This document shows positions 1 through 8,144 of a stretch of DNA of 64,000 nucleotides, piece by piece. How positions within the stretch are numbered: position 1 is the stretch's first letter; every line of letters begins with the position of its first letter. This stretch comes from an uncultured Agathobacter sp. (GTDB taxonomy: Bacteria > Bacillota > Clostridia > Lachnospirales > Lachnospiraceae), in contig CAMDYX010000002.1 in NCBI GenBank assembly GCA_945910395.1, forward strand, positions 1 to 64,000, given 5' to 3'. Both the position numbers and the translations under genes were made by a program. The notes beneath the pieces are model-generated. The model did not search any database. It saw nothing but the letters and a program-made list of their open reading frames with translations, and was not told the origin of the DNA.

Positions 1-95
1 TCGCAATAAATTGCTCATTAAGTGCCGACGCTTTTTAAACGTTCTGATTCCAATATGCAAATTCATTCTTAGGAGTTCTTTTACGAAATGGGAGT
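1..95. repeat. Repeat family A, copy 1 (partial, cut by window edge)
   Basis: This is the right half of the palindromic element seen in full near 2.6 kb and 16.2 kb. It carries the family A motifs GCTCATTAAGTGCCGACGC, AAACGTTCTGATTC and GCAAATTCATTCTTAGGA, and ends in GAAATGGGAG. The left half lies outside the window. No gene is seen in 1-276; the ORF-track entry at 35-250 only reads through this repeat and the promoter. Confidence 0.8.
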
Positions 96-179
96 TTTAA
101 TATGAACCTCTTGAGTAACATCATATGCTCTTTTTTGTGGAATACAAGAAATGAAACTGATCTGTTTTGGTAATTTAGC

Positions 180-208
180 GACTTTTTATTTTTCAAATGT
201 GCTATAAT
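180..208 (+). promoter_or_regulatory. Likely promoter of the first AraC gene
   Basis: An extended -10 box, TGCTATAAT (TATAAT at 203-208), lies about 70 bp ahead of the chosen start codon at 277. The -35 position (about 180-185) holds a poor match. An extended -10 with weak -35 is common for regulator genes. Inferred from sequence only. Confidence 0.5.
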
Positions 209-276
209 ACAGTTAAAATATGAAAATCGGCATTGTAAATCGGCGTACAATCCAAAAGAAGATAAGAGGTGCCTTT

Positions 277-1122
277 ATGAATGAGTCCATTGGTTTTATC
301 TTACCCTCCACAACACTTCCCACCATATCTGATGCGGATATGGCGCATATCCGCCCGCCTTACGTTCACTTTAAAAGGCAGTCCGAGGAATACATTTTAT
401 ACGTGATTCGCTCCGGTGAACTTTATCTTACCGAGGGGAACACCGAATATACGCTAAAAGAAAATGACGTTCTGCTGTTAGACCCCAGCCATGTGCATTT
501 CGGAAGGAAATCCAGCAAATGCCAGTTTTACTATGTCCATTTTCATTGGAGCAACGCACTTGCGACCTGTTCTTTTGACAAGCCCTCCGGTGAGGTTTCC
601 AATGCGTGTGTCTTTCCAAAGTTCTATCACCTGACATCCCATGAGCAGATTGCCCGGATTCTTCCCCTTCTAAAGCAGCTGGTGGAAAGCTTTCGTAGCA
701 GAAATGATTACGCAAAGACAATAGCCTCATCTATTCTTGTCCAGCTTTTGTTTGAAATTTCCTGGGATTTTTCCAAGGGTGTGGCGCTTTCCGATGCCTT
801 AGTTCCCTTCAAAGTACAGGCTACCCTAAACGATCTGAAGGGTTATCTGGAGCAGAACTATGAATCGGAAATAACCGGAGATATGCTCTCGGATTTGTAT
901 CATTATCATTTTGACTATCTTAACCGTGAATATAAAAAATGGACAGGAGAAACGATTTTCTCCTGTCTCAAAAGAATCCGAATGGAACGGGCCAAACAGC
1001 TTCTTTCCACCGGCTATTACTCCGTGGAGGAGGTTGCCCGCAAAACCGGATATAAGGATACTTCCTATTTTTCCAAAGTATTTTCCGCTGCTACCGGAGT
1101 TACACCGGGTCGATGGGTCTAG
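277..1122 (+). CDS. AraC family transcriptional regulator
   Basis: DNA-binding regulator of 281 residues. The N-terminal part (about residues 20-110) is a cupin-like sugar-sensing domain (segments such as EEYILYVIRSGELYL and NDVLLLDPSHVHF). The C-terminal 100 residues form the double helix-turn-helix of the AraC/XylS family (RMERAKQLLSTGYYSVEEVA, then GYKDTSYFSKVF). The ORF track starts at 220, but ATG 277 is preceded by AAGAGGT at proper spacing and is preferred. The gene runs convergent to the GH88 gene, which ends 26 bp away. Its own target is not certain; GH88 or genes left of the window are the nearest candidates. Confidence 0.9.
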   Translation: MNESIGFILPSTTLPTISDADMAHIRPPYVHFKRQSEEYILYVIRSGELYLTEGNTEYTLKENDVLLLDPSHVHFGRKSSKCQFYYVHFHWSNALATCSFDKPSGEVSNACVFPKFYHLTSHEQIARILPLLKQLVESFRSRNDYAKTIASSILVQLLFEISWDFSKGVALSDALVPFKVQATLNDLKGYLEQNYESEITGDMLSDLYHYHFDYLNREYKKWTGETIFSCLKRIRMERAKQLLSTGYYSVEEVARKTGYKDTSYFSKVFSAATGVTPGRWV

Positions 1123-1147
1123 CAGGTTTCACGCGCCTGCCAGAGGC

Positions 1148-2269
1148 TTACCAGATTGGTAGCTCCTTGCCCATCAGCTTCCAGATTGCCTCGATAAAAT
1201 AGTAGTCTCCGTAAATGATGGTAAATTCATGCTCCTTATCATGGTAGGCTGCCGTACATTTTTCCAACAGCTGGTCCGCATTTTCATCCCAGTTTACCCG
1301 ACAATCATAAAGGGCTTTTAATAATTGAAGTGCTGCCTCTTTATACTTATCCCCGGCTTCTTTCAGATGCCCTGCGATTTCAAGTAGCCCGCAGGCTGCG
1401 ATTGCAGCGGCGGTGGAATCCTCATAGGCTGGTTCCTTTGGCTGGCAGAAATCCACAGGAATGAGTCCGCTTTGCGGGATGCAGGAAATAAAATAGTCTG
1501 CCACTTTTACCGCTGTATCCAGATAACGCTTCTCCTTTGTGTGACGGAAGCTAAGGGCAAAACCATAGATTGCCCAGGCCTGTCCTCTCGTCCAGGAAGA
1601 GCCATGGCCATAGCCCTGTCCTCCAAGGGAGTGCAGGTATTCTCCTGTATAGGGGTCAAATTCAATAATATGCTTTACGGAGCCATCCTCTCTCACAAAG
1701 TTTTTTGCAGCGGTATCTCCGTGGCGCATTGCGATCTGCGCGTATCTTGGATCATGAAGCTCCTCACTGGCCCAATACAGAAGCGGTAGGTTCATCATAC
1801 AGTCGATGATTGCCCGTCCGGCAAAGGAGCCATCCTCGTTTCCGTCCCAGTTATTCCAGGCACGGATAAAATTCCCCACCGGATTAAATCTTCCCGCAAG
1901 ATTGTCTGCTGCAAGAAGTCCCCTGTTTCTTGCCTGCTTATCCCCCTCCAGGCGATAGTGGGCTACCGCCGTGGGAAGCCATTTAAATCCGCTGTCATGG
2001 TCCATTCCCTGATGGCTTAAAAGATTTTCATCCAGCTTTTCTTCATTTGAAATCGCGATTTCTTTAAATAAATCCTCCTTTGTTGCGGCATAAAGCTGCC
2101 ACATCATTCCGCCCCAGAACCCATTGGTCCACCAGCAGATATCCTCTGTGTGATCATCAAAAACATTCTCTTTTGTAGTGTAGGGAATCTTACCCCGGCT
2201 TCTTTTGGCAACTACACGTTCTTTTTCAATGATCTTTTCATATGCATCCTTAATCCAGTTCTGTTCCAT
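1148..2269 (-). CDS. GH88 unsaturated glucuronyl/galacturonyl hydrolase
   Basis: Protein of 373 residues with the (alpha/alpha)6-barrel signature of GH88 d-4,5-unsaturated beta-glucuronyl hydrolases, including DHDSGFKWLP near residue 90 and GHGSSWTRGQAWAIYGFAL near residue 225. The family hydrates the double bond left by polysaccharide lyases and so frees the unsaturated uronate from the non-reducing end. No signal peptide, so cytoplasmic. SD AAGGGG lies before ATG 2269. It sits behind the lyase operon (2807-16119) but is separated by 540 bp of repeats, so it is probably a separate transcript. It would remove uronate exposed by the heparinase-like lyase. GH105 is the closest alternative family. 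Confidence 0.88.
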   Translation of the reverse strand: MEQNWIKDAYEKIIEKERVVAKRSRGKIPYTTKENVFDDHTEDICWWTNGFWGGMMWQLYAATKEDLFKEIAISNEEKLDENLLSHQGMDHDSGFKWLPTAVAHYRLEGDKQARNRGLLAADNLAGRFNPVGNFIRAWNNWDGNEDGSFAGRAIIDCMMNLPLLYWASEELHDPRYAQIAMRHGDTAAKNFVREDGSVKHIIEFDPYTGEYLHSLGGQGYGHGSSWTRGQAWAIYGFALSFRHTKEKRYLDTAVKVADYFISCIPQSGLIPVDFCQPKEPAYEDSTAAAIAACGLLEIAGHLKEAGDKYKEAALQLLKALYDCRVNWDENADQLLEKCTAAYHDKEHEFTIIYGDYYFIEAIWKLMGKELPIW

Positions 2270-2310
2270 ATTCTTTCCCCTTTATTTCAACTAATATAGT
2301 CCCATTTCGG

Positions 2311-2583
2311 AATTGTATCATTTCGCCGGTTGATTTTCTTCCAGTACCTAAAATCTATGAAAAAAGCGGCATTTTAAGCGTTTTTTATGGTCGATTGTAT
2401 GTTTTCGCTGGATCACTTTTAGCCTGTACCTAAGAAATTGCAAATATTAGGTATACCGCGAAGTCCACTCCTCAAAATAATACAATTCCCAGGAAAAATC
2501 CGCAATTTGTAGCTGTTTTTCAAGGATTTTAGGTATACGACAGTTCTAGCACCTCAAATCTTGCCAAATTCCATAATTCTGAT
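2311..2583. repeat. Repeat family B, copy 1
   Basis: About 270 bp of non-coding sequence nearly identical to 50938-51202 in the same orientation; I count about a dozen mismatches by eye. It has internal inverted motifs (CAGTACCTAAAATC with GATTTTAGGTATACG; GTACCTAA with TTAGGTATAC) and imperfect inverted ends (GAATTGTATCATTTCGCCGG against the complement of CTTGCCAAATTCCATAATTC). No ORF of note. It looks like a small non-autonomous mobile element or a structured RNA; I do not recognise it. Confidence 0.85.
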
Positions 2584-2624
2584 CCAGGTATGTCTCAAAT
2601 CAACTTAAGTCTCACTTTTCCAAA

Positions 2625-2810
2625 TATCCCATTTCTGAATTATGTTCCTAAGAATGAATTTTGCTATTTGAATCAGAACGTTTAAAAAGCGTCGGCACTT
2701 AATGAGCAATTTATTGCGAATTTAGTACCGCTACGCTTTTTACAAACGAGAGTGGGTTCTGATTCAAATATGCAAATTCATTCCGATACACAATGCAAAA
2801 TGGGAGTTAA
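2625..2810. repeat. Repeat family A, copy 2 (full length)
   Basis: Imperfect palindrome of about 185 bp with outer ends CCCATTTCTGAA and GCAAAATGGGAG. Inner arms are GAATGAATTTTGCTATTTGA and TCAAATATGCAAATTCATTC. The core is AAAAAGCGTCGGCACTTAATGAGCAA facing TTGCGAATTTAGTACCGC. It directly follows the stop codon of the lyase gene (TAA at 2807-2809 on the minus strand). The stretch 2270-2806 holds only B copy 1 and this element. Confidence 0.85.
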
Positions 2811-4867
2811 TATACCATTACATGTCCTACTTCCGTATCCTCTTTTTTATCGAATACAATTACATTTCCAAATCCGATACAGTCATCGCATACCACAAGA
2901 TCGGTGGGAGAATTTACCTCCTGATGACAGAAGATGACCACATATTCTTCTCCATCTGCGGTGATCTTTACCCCCTCCGCCATATGCTTTGGATAGTCCG
3001 TATGCTTTAGCGCAGAGGAAACCGGCAGTTTTTCACAGGCAAAGGCTTTTTTCTGATTCTTATCTCCTGTTTCAATGACAAGCAGGTTCGAGGCAAAGCC
3101 ATCCCCCTCCCAGTCCACACGAAGGGTCTTATTCTCTTCCTCCTCGTTGTATCTTCTGGACATATGTGTATCCAGAAGTGTTATTGACTCTGTCTTACTT
3201 AAATCATACAGATTCGCATAGGCTTCCTGTCCTTCAAAGGCCACTGTCACATCCCCAGAGGCTCCCTGCTCCTTTGTGGAGGCGCTTTTAAGGGTCACCT
3301 TTCCCTTACTGTCAAAGTGATAATAGGACTGATAGCTGTGGGAACCGGTTCCGTAGCACTCATCCATAATGACATAAATATCCGGTCGGATGTACACAAT
3401 CTTTCGATTTACGAACACGCCCCGATCCATATAGCCCAGGTGCCCGGCCTGCACGAACTCAAATTTGCCATCCAGCTTAAACTGCTGCTTGATGGGCTGG
3501 GACAGCTTACTGCATTCCCAGGAGTCCTTACAGATGGTAAAAAGCTCATGGTCCACGGTGATGGTGTTATGAGCCATGGGGTCCTTATATTCTCTGCGCT
3601 TCTCATTATATACATAGGTATACCTTCCGGAATCCACCAGCACATCCTCGCCTTTTGCCACAAGATCAAAATGAAGCTGATCCGAATGGCCATGCCCCGC
3701 ACCGATGGTTCCGCAGTGAAAATGCATCAGATTTGCCCTTCTGCTCCAATCCGAGCGGAAATAGTGGTTGCCCGTATCCGAAAGGGTTGCTGAGGTAAAC
3801 TTTGGTTCTTCCGCTGCCAGTTCTTCGTATGCTTTGATTCCGTCTGCCCCATAATCCCATACGGTCTCATAGTCCGGTGTCCTGCTTGCTCCAAATTTGA
3901 ATACCGGGTCTAAAAATGTACATGCGGCACGGCACAAAAACTGTCCGATGTCCATATCGTCACTATCCCCCATCATAAATTCGTGATGGTCCGGTTTCTG
4001 CCAGATGACATTTGCCATTGACATCCTTCTCGTTGTTTCATAAAGCGCCTTGGGAACCGGAATGTCATTTCTTTCTGCAATGAGAATCACATCCAAAAGA
4101 TCTTTCAGTACCTCGTTGTGATAGCTTGGTGACTGCTCCCATTCCACACCATCCGGCATAATCGCCATCCGGCATAGCTTTTCCAGATGACCTAATGCAA
4201 CCTCTATGTAATGAGCAGATTTTTCGCTCTTTGGTAAGCTTGTTGCAAACATAAAGAGACCGTGATTTTCAATCACGCCCCAATTGCTGATCAGACGATA
4301 GGGTGAATGCATTGCCATAATGTACTCACAATGCCTGTGAAGACACTCCTCATATAGCTTTAGCACTTCCTCTGTCACATAGGGACTGTCTAAAAAGTAG
4401 TAAAATGCCTTTGTCCAGTATTCTCCCCGAAATCCCGCTTCCAATATTCTCCAGGTAGTTCCCATGCGGTGCTTTGTCTCTTCATCCCCGAAGCGAAATG
4501 GATTTCTTTTGATCCAGTCCATGAGCATATCCACATAGCATCTGGCGTATTTTTCATCCCCTGTCAGCTGATATGCCTGACCAAGGGTAATAAAGCACCT
4601 GTGTCTGTTGAATTGATAGACATACTCCTGGTCCACCCCCGGCTTGTATTCCCAGTCGATTTGCTCTCCATATTCGATGGGTGTTCCAAGATGATCCAGG
4701 TCGTTTTCTGTGTTGAATAAAAACTTATGCTCACAGAACATATCTGCATAAGGGATTACGGCAGAAACAATCTTTGGAAAATGCTTTTTACAATATTCGG
4801 CTGTGGCTTTCATATCATCTGCAAAATGATGTGCATATCCGCGTTCTAGGTATTCCTTCTTTGTCAT
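2807..4867 (-). CDS. Heparinase II/III-like polysaccharide lyase
   Basis: Protein of 686 residues. The N-terminal half is an alpha-helical toroid (YQFNRHRCFITLGQAY near residue 83; NWGVIENHGLFMFATSLP near residue 195). The C-terminal half is a beta-sandwich with the Hepar_II_III signature (GAGHGHSDQLHFDLVAKGED near residue 390, MAHNTITVD near 435). Such lyases cleave uronic-acid-containing glycans by beta-elimination (families PL12, PL15, PL21, PL33 and relatives). No signal peptide, so it would act on imported oligosaccharides. Its start overlaps the stop of the upstream gene (ATGA). It is the last gene of the seven-gene operon. The subfamily and substrate cannot be read from the sequence; GH35/GH2 neighbours suggest a galactan carrying uronic acid. 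Confidence 0.82.
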   Translation of the reverse strand: MTKKEYLERGYAHHFADDMKATAEYCKKHFPKIVSAVIPYADMFCEHKFLFNTENDLDHLGTPIEYGEQIDWEYKPGVDQEYVYQFNRHRCFITLGQAYQLTGDEKYARCYVDMLMDWIKRNPFRFGDEETKHRMGTTWRILEAGFRGEYWTKAFYYFLDSPYVTEEVLKLYEECLHRHCEYIMAMHSPYRLISNWGVIENHGLFMFATSLPKSEKSAHYIEVALGHLEKLCRMAIMPDGVEWEQSPSYHNEVLKDLLDVILIAERNDIPVPKALYETTRRMSMANVIWQKPDHHEFMMGDSDDMDIGQFLCRAACTFLDPVFKFGASRTPDYETVWDYGADGIKAYEELAAEEPKFTSATLSDTGNHYFRSDWSRRANLMHFHCGTIGAGHGHSDQLHFDLVAKGEDVLVDSGRYTYVYNEKRREYKDPMAHNTITVDHELFTICKDSWECSKLSQPIKQQFKLDGKFEFVQAGHLGYMDRGVFVNRKIVYIRPDIYVIMDECYGTGSHSYQSYYHFDSKGKVTLKSASTKEQGASGDVTVAFEGQEAYANLYDLSKTESITLLDTHMSRRYNEEEENKTLRVDWEGDGFASNLLVIETGDKNQKKAFACEKLPVSSALKHTDYPKHMAEGVKITADGEEYVVIFCHQEVNSPTDLVVCDDCIGFGNVIVFDKKEDTEVGHVMVY

Positions 4868-5649
4868 ATGATATCCCTTCCAAAAACCTGTAATTGGGTA
4901 AGCGCCGGAAATGGCGAAGGCTCCTCAGACTTTATAAGGTCTTTTAGCTCCAGCCATTCAATCTTTTTTTCCGCAAACGTGATTTCCTGTCCCTGATCGG
5001 TTTTTATAAGTTCACATTTCATCTGCGTTCCATCGGAAAAAGCAACCGTAAGCTGCTTCCACCAATTATCATGGGGGAAATCCGCGCGCTCATAGATTAC
5101 CAGTTTATCAACCAAAACATTTCTTCCGAAATCTAAGCGAAAGCAGGCATCCTCCCTTCGATTGATTCCCCAGGAAGCATATGGCCATTCTCCATGGGCA
5201 TGGTTTTCTGTAATTCCATCGATGGCATTGCGCGCTGCAAATACCGCTTCCCCTCTGGTTTCAACATTCGCACTGGCATGTGGATAAGTACTGTCATTTT
5301 CATGGCTGTCGTTTACGTTTACTGCCAGATTCCGGTATTGTCCGATTTCTTCTTTTGTTGCATACCTTGCATACAAATAATGCCGGTTTCCGGAAAAAGC
5401 ATTTGGCGCATAGCTGATATGTTTTTCTCCAAATGGCACATGGAAATACAAATTTCCCTCCATATAAAGGAGGGACGAGCCTAAACACTCGTCCACCTGT
5501 ACCCATACATATGCTCCTTTTTCTGCCTGTTCCAAAACGATAAAATCGCCCTCCTCATAAGCATAGGTGCTTACAAGTCCAACCTCACGTTCTCCGTGAG
5601 CGACCATTTTGGTATCTCCGTTTTTACTCTGTATTTTCCAGGTCAGCAT
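4864..5649 (-). CDS. Discoidin-like putative carbohydrate-binding protein
   Basis: Protein of 261 residues without signal peptide or membrane segment. Residues about 120-258 resemble an F5/8-type C (discoidin/galactose-binding) beta-sandwich: AARNAIDGITENHAHGEWPY, then CFRLDFGRNVLVDKLVIYER, then an ending in LTQLQVFGRDI. Residues 1-100 are an extra beta-rich part that I do not recognise. SD AGGAG lies before ATG 5649. It is packed between GH35 (9-bp gap) and the lyase (4-bp overlap), so it is co-transcribed with both. It may be a lone binding or accessory subunit for the cytoplasmic enzymes; no catalytic motif was seen. Confidence 0.6.
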   Translation of the reverse strand: MLTWKIQSKNGDTKMVAHGEREVGLVSTYAYEEGDFIVLEQAEKGAYVWVQVDECLGSSLLYMEGNLYFHVPFGEKHISYAPNAFSGNRHYLYARYATKEEIGQYRNLAVNVNDSHENDSTYPHASANVETRGEAVFAARNAIDGITENHAHGEWPYASWGINRREDACFRLDFGRNVLVDKLVIYERADFPHDNWWKQLTVAFSDGTQMKCELIKTDQGQEITFAEKKIEWLELKDLIKSEEPSPFPALTQLQVFGRDII

Positions 5650-5657
5650 ATTTTCTC

Positions 5658-7403
5658 CTAGCCGATGTCCGGCTCATCCTTTAAACTAATATGGTCACTT
5701 ACTTTTCCGTCCGTCTCAAAGAGAATAATTTCATTTCTTCCGGTCTTTAAGAGGGGAGCCGGGATATACAGACGCTTCTGCGGTCCAATCTCCCAGTATC
5801 TTCCCAGATTAAAGCCATTTAAAAATGCACAGCCCTTTCCCCAGCCTTCAAAATCGAGGAAGGTATCTGCTTTTTCTTCCACATCAAAACTAAATCGATA
5901 GAACCCCGGGACGCCTTCCTTATATTCCTTGGAAAAATCAATTTTTTCCACATTATCCAGAGGAAGTGTGTAAATCTGCCAATGATTATGCATGTGTCCA
6001 TTGATCTGCACACATTGGTCAATTCCTTTTCTCTGATGCTCCAGGTGCGGACCAAAATTCACACGTCCCATGTTCTCTACAAGTATATCAAAATCTGCAC
6101 CTTTTTCAATCGGTAAATCCAGCTTTACCGGAGATAAAAGCTGTCTGTCATACAGAACCGCCACCGGCTTATGATCCACAAAAATATTGGCACGGTCATT
6201 GGCTCCCCAAAGACGAAGCTCATCCACCTTTGTTTCCGTATCTAAAGTAGAATGATACAGTATATATCCGTAGTACTGACCCAACCGCTCCATGGAAACC
6301 GGATAGATGCTTTCTTGCGGAGCGGAAATATCTGTGAGTACAGAGCTTAAGCTGACTTTATCTTCCACCTGCAGGGTTCCGTAGGCTTTACGCTTAATTT
6401 CTGTCGTAAAAGTCACCTCCGGAATACTGCGGTATTTTGCCACTACTTCCTTGTATCTTCTGTACTTCTCGGTAATCTGTCCATCCTCGGTAAGAACGGC
6501 ATCATAGTCATAGGAGGTAACATCCGGTGTCAGCTCATCATAATAATTCGAGCCATTCATAAATCCGAAGTTCGTACCACCCTCAAACATGTAAATGTTT
6601 ACATGTCCCAGCTCCAGCATTTTGTCCAGATCTGCGGTGCTCTCCTCCAGATTTCCGGTCATATGTCCGCCATTTCCCCAGTGGTCGAACCATCCGACCC
6701 AGAATTCCGCACACATCAGCGGACCATTCTTTACATACTTTTTTAATACCTCAAAGCGCTCCGTTGTCCTTGATCCGAAGTTTCCGGTAGGCAAAACATC
6801 CGGCAGGCATCCTGCATTTAAGCTTTCCTCAAAAGGCCCGTCTGAAGTAATCATCGGAACAACCACGCCCCGGTCCTCCATCATTTTCTTCAGATGACCA
6901 AGGTATTCCTTGTCATTGGCATAATATCCATATTCATTTTCAATCTGCATCACGATAATCGGACCGCCATGATCTACCTGAAGCGGTACCAGTTTTTTCA
7001 TGAGCACATCATAGTATTCTTCCACATGCTTTAAGAACGGTGGATAGGAGATTCGATACTTCATTCCATCCTCCGCCAAAAGCCATGCCGGAAGTCCGCC
7101 GAATTCCCATTCTGCGCAGATGTACGGTGACGGACGAATAATGACATATAATCCCAGCTGCTGCGCCATTCGGATAAACCGCTCTACATCAAGCATGCCC
7201 TCAAACACAAACTGTCCCTTTCTAGGCTCATGCATGTTCCATGGAATATACGTCTCCACTGTATTGCAGCCCATAGCCTTCAGTTTTTCCAATCGATCCT
7301 GCCAATACTCCGGTACTGTACGAAAATAATGTATGGCCCCGGAAATAATCTGGTATGGCTCTCCATTCAAATAAAATGTGTCTCGAATTTCAAATTTGCC
7401 CAT
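5658..7403 (-). CDS. GH35 beta-galactosidase (first copy)
   Basis: Retaining beta-galactosidase of 581 residues, close to the usual bacterial GH35 length. The N-terminal TIM barrel shows the family pattern SGAIHYFRTVPEYWQDRL, then WNMHEPRKGQFVFEG. The acid/base Glu is in IVMQIENEYGYY and the likely nucleophile Glu in LMCAEFWVGWFDHWG. C-terminal jelly-roll domains follow (FLNGFNLGRYWEIGPQKRLY is typical). No signal peptide. It follows the small membrane-protein gene by 7 bp in the operon. It would remove terminal galactose from imported oligosaccharides. Confidence 0.93.
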   Translation of the reverse strand: MGKFEIRDTFYLNGEPYQIISGAIHYFRTVPEYWQDRLEKLKAMGCNTVETYIPWNMHEPRKGQFVFEGMLDVERFIRMAQQLGLYVIIRPSPYICAEWEFGGLPAWLLAEDGMKYRISYPPFLKHVEEYYDVLMKKLVPLQVDHGGPIIVMQIENEYGYYANDKEYLGHLKKMMEDRGVVVPMITSDGPFEESLNAGCLPDVLPTGNFGSRTTERFEVLKKYVKNGPLMCAEFWVGWFDHWGNGGHMTGNLEESTADLDKMLELGHVNIYMFEGGTNFGFMNGSNYYDELTPDVTSYDYDAVLTEDGQITEKYRRYKEVVAKYRSIPEVTFTTEIKRKAYGTLQVEDKVSLSSVLTDISAPQESIYPVSMERLGQYYGYILYHSTLDTETKVDELRLWGANDRANIFVDHKPVAVLYDRQLLSPVKLDLPIEKGADFDILVENMGRVNFGPHLEHQRKGIDQCVQINGHMHNHWQIYTLPLDNVEKIDFSKEYKEGVPGFYRFSFDVEEKADTFLDFEGWGKGCAFLNGFNLGRYWEIGPQKRLYIPAPLLKTGRNEIILFETDGKVSDHISLKDEPDIG

Positions 7404-7410
7404 CTGTGCT

Positions 7411-8103
7411 TTATTCTCCCCAATAAATATATGTTACAAAATCCTCCGCCCTGTCTAACCGCTTGCTGTTTGATATAAAAACAAGATAACAGTCCTTTGG
7501 CGAAAGCTGATATTCCTTTACCAGATAGCTGTCCGTAATCCGAATCGCCGCAGGATACTCCTCCATGGTCTCATCATGCTGCGCGCACTCAATATAATCC
7601 GACAGCTCCTCCATCAGTTCTTCGGAAAGACAGGTCGTAAGATCCGCATAGGTATCCCCCGGCTCTAAATTTTCCAACGCCTCTTTGGACACAATCATAT
7701 AGTCCAGCTCCTGGGCTGCCATAAGGGACATCAGCTTTACGCGGTTTGCATACATGTACTGGTCCAGATTTTCCTCATCCACACTGATATTAATGGCAGT
7801 ATTTAAGTAGACCTTTCGGTACTTACCTGTTCCAAGATGATTAAGGTACCCTTCTCCCAGATAATTTTCTCCCTCCGTTGAGATGTAAGTATTTACCAAC
7901 GCACCCTCAAACAAATTCTCGGTTTTTTTACTTTTGATAATACTTGATGTAATGCTTACAATTGCTACAATAGCCAAAATAATCGCAATGACCCATTTTA
8001 AATAATAGGTCTTAAAATAAGACCATCGCTTTTTTGCATCCATCTTTGCCCATTTTTCTTTTTCGATCTTTACGCCTTCCTTAAATCCGATTCCATCCGG
8101 CAT
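7411..8103 (-). CDS. Single-pass membrane protein of unknown function
   Basis: Protein of 230 residues that I do not recognise. Residues 1-36 are charged and likely cytoplasmic (KEKWAKMDAKKRWSYFKTYY). One membrane helix follows at about 37-58 (WVIAIILAIVAIVSITSSII). The remaining 170 acidic residues would lie outside the cell. It has no lipobox and no catalytic motif. SD AAAGGAAG precedes ATG 8103. It lies between GH2 and GH35 genes in the operon and is the only gene of that operon with an exported part. A role with a sugar importer is possible because similar small membrane proteins accompany transport genes in related bacteria, but that is inference. Confidence 0.55.
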   Translation of the reverse strand: MPDGIGFKEGVKIEKEKWAKMDAKKRWSYFKTYYLKWVIAIILAIVAIVSITSSIIKSKKTENLFEGALVNTYISTEGENYLGEGYLNHLGTGKYRKVYLNTAINISVDEENLDQYMYANRVKLMSLMAAQELDYMIVSKEALENLEPGDTYADLTTCLSEELMEELSDYIECAQHDETMEEYPAAIRITDSYLVKEYQLSPKDCYLVFISNSKRLDRAEDFVTYIYWGE

Positions 8104-8144
8104 ACCGCAACTTCCTTTCTCTTATGAGCCTCCTACTACAGTTC

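Noticed and set aside
35-250. ORF of 71 aa on the minus strand
   Set aside because: It runs through repeat A copy 1 and the AraC promoter, has no SD, and resembles no protein; chance ORF.
2625-2810. Family A as part of an insertion sequence with transposase
   Set aside because: No ORF in or near any copy has transposase features; only non-coding palindromes are present.
2807-4867. Calling the lyase a heparin or hyaluronan degrading enzyme
   Set aside because: The heparinase II/III fold covers many substrates, and no sulfatase, hexosaminidase or amino-sugar transport gene is in the window.
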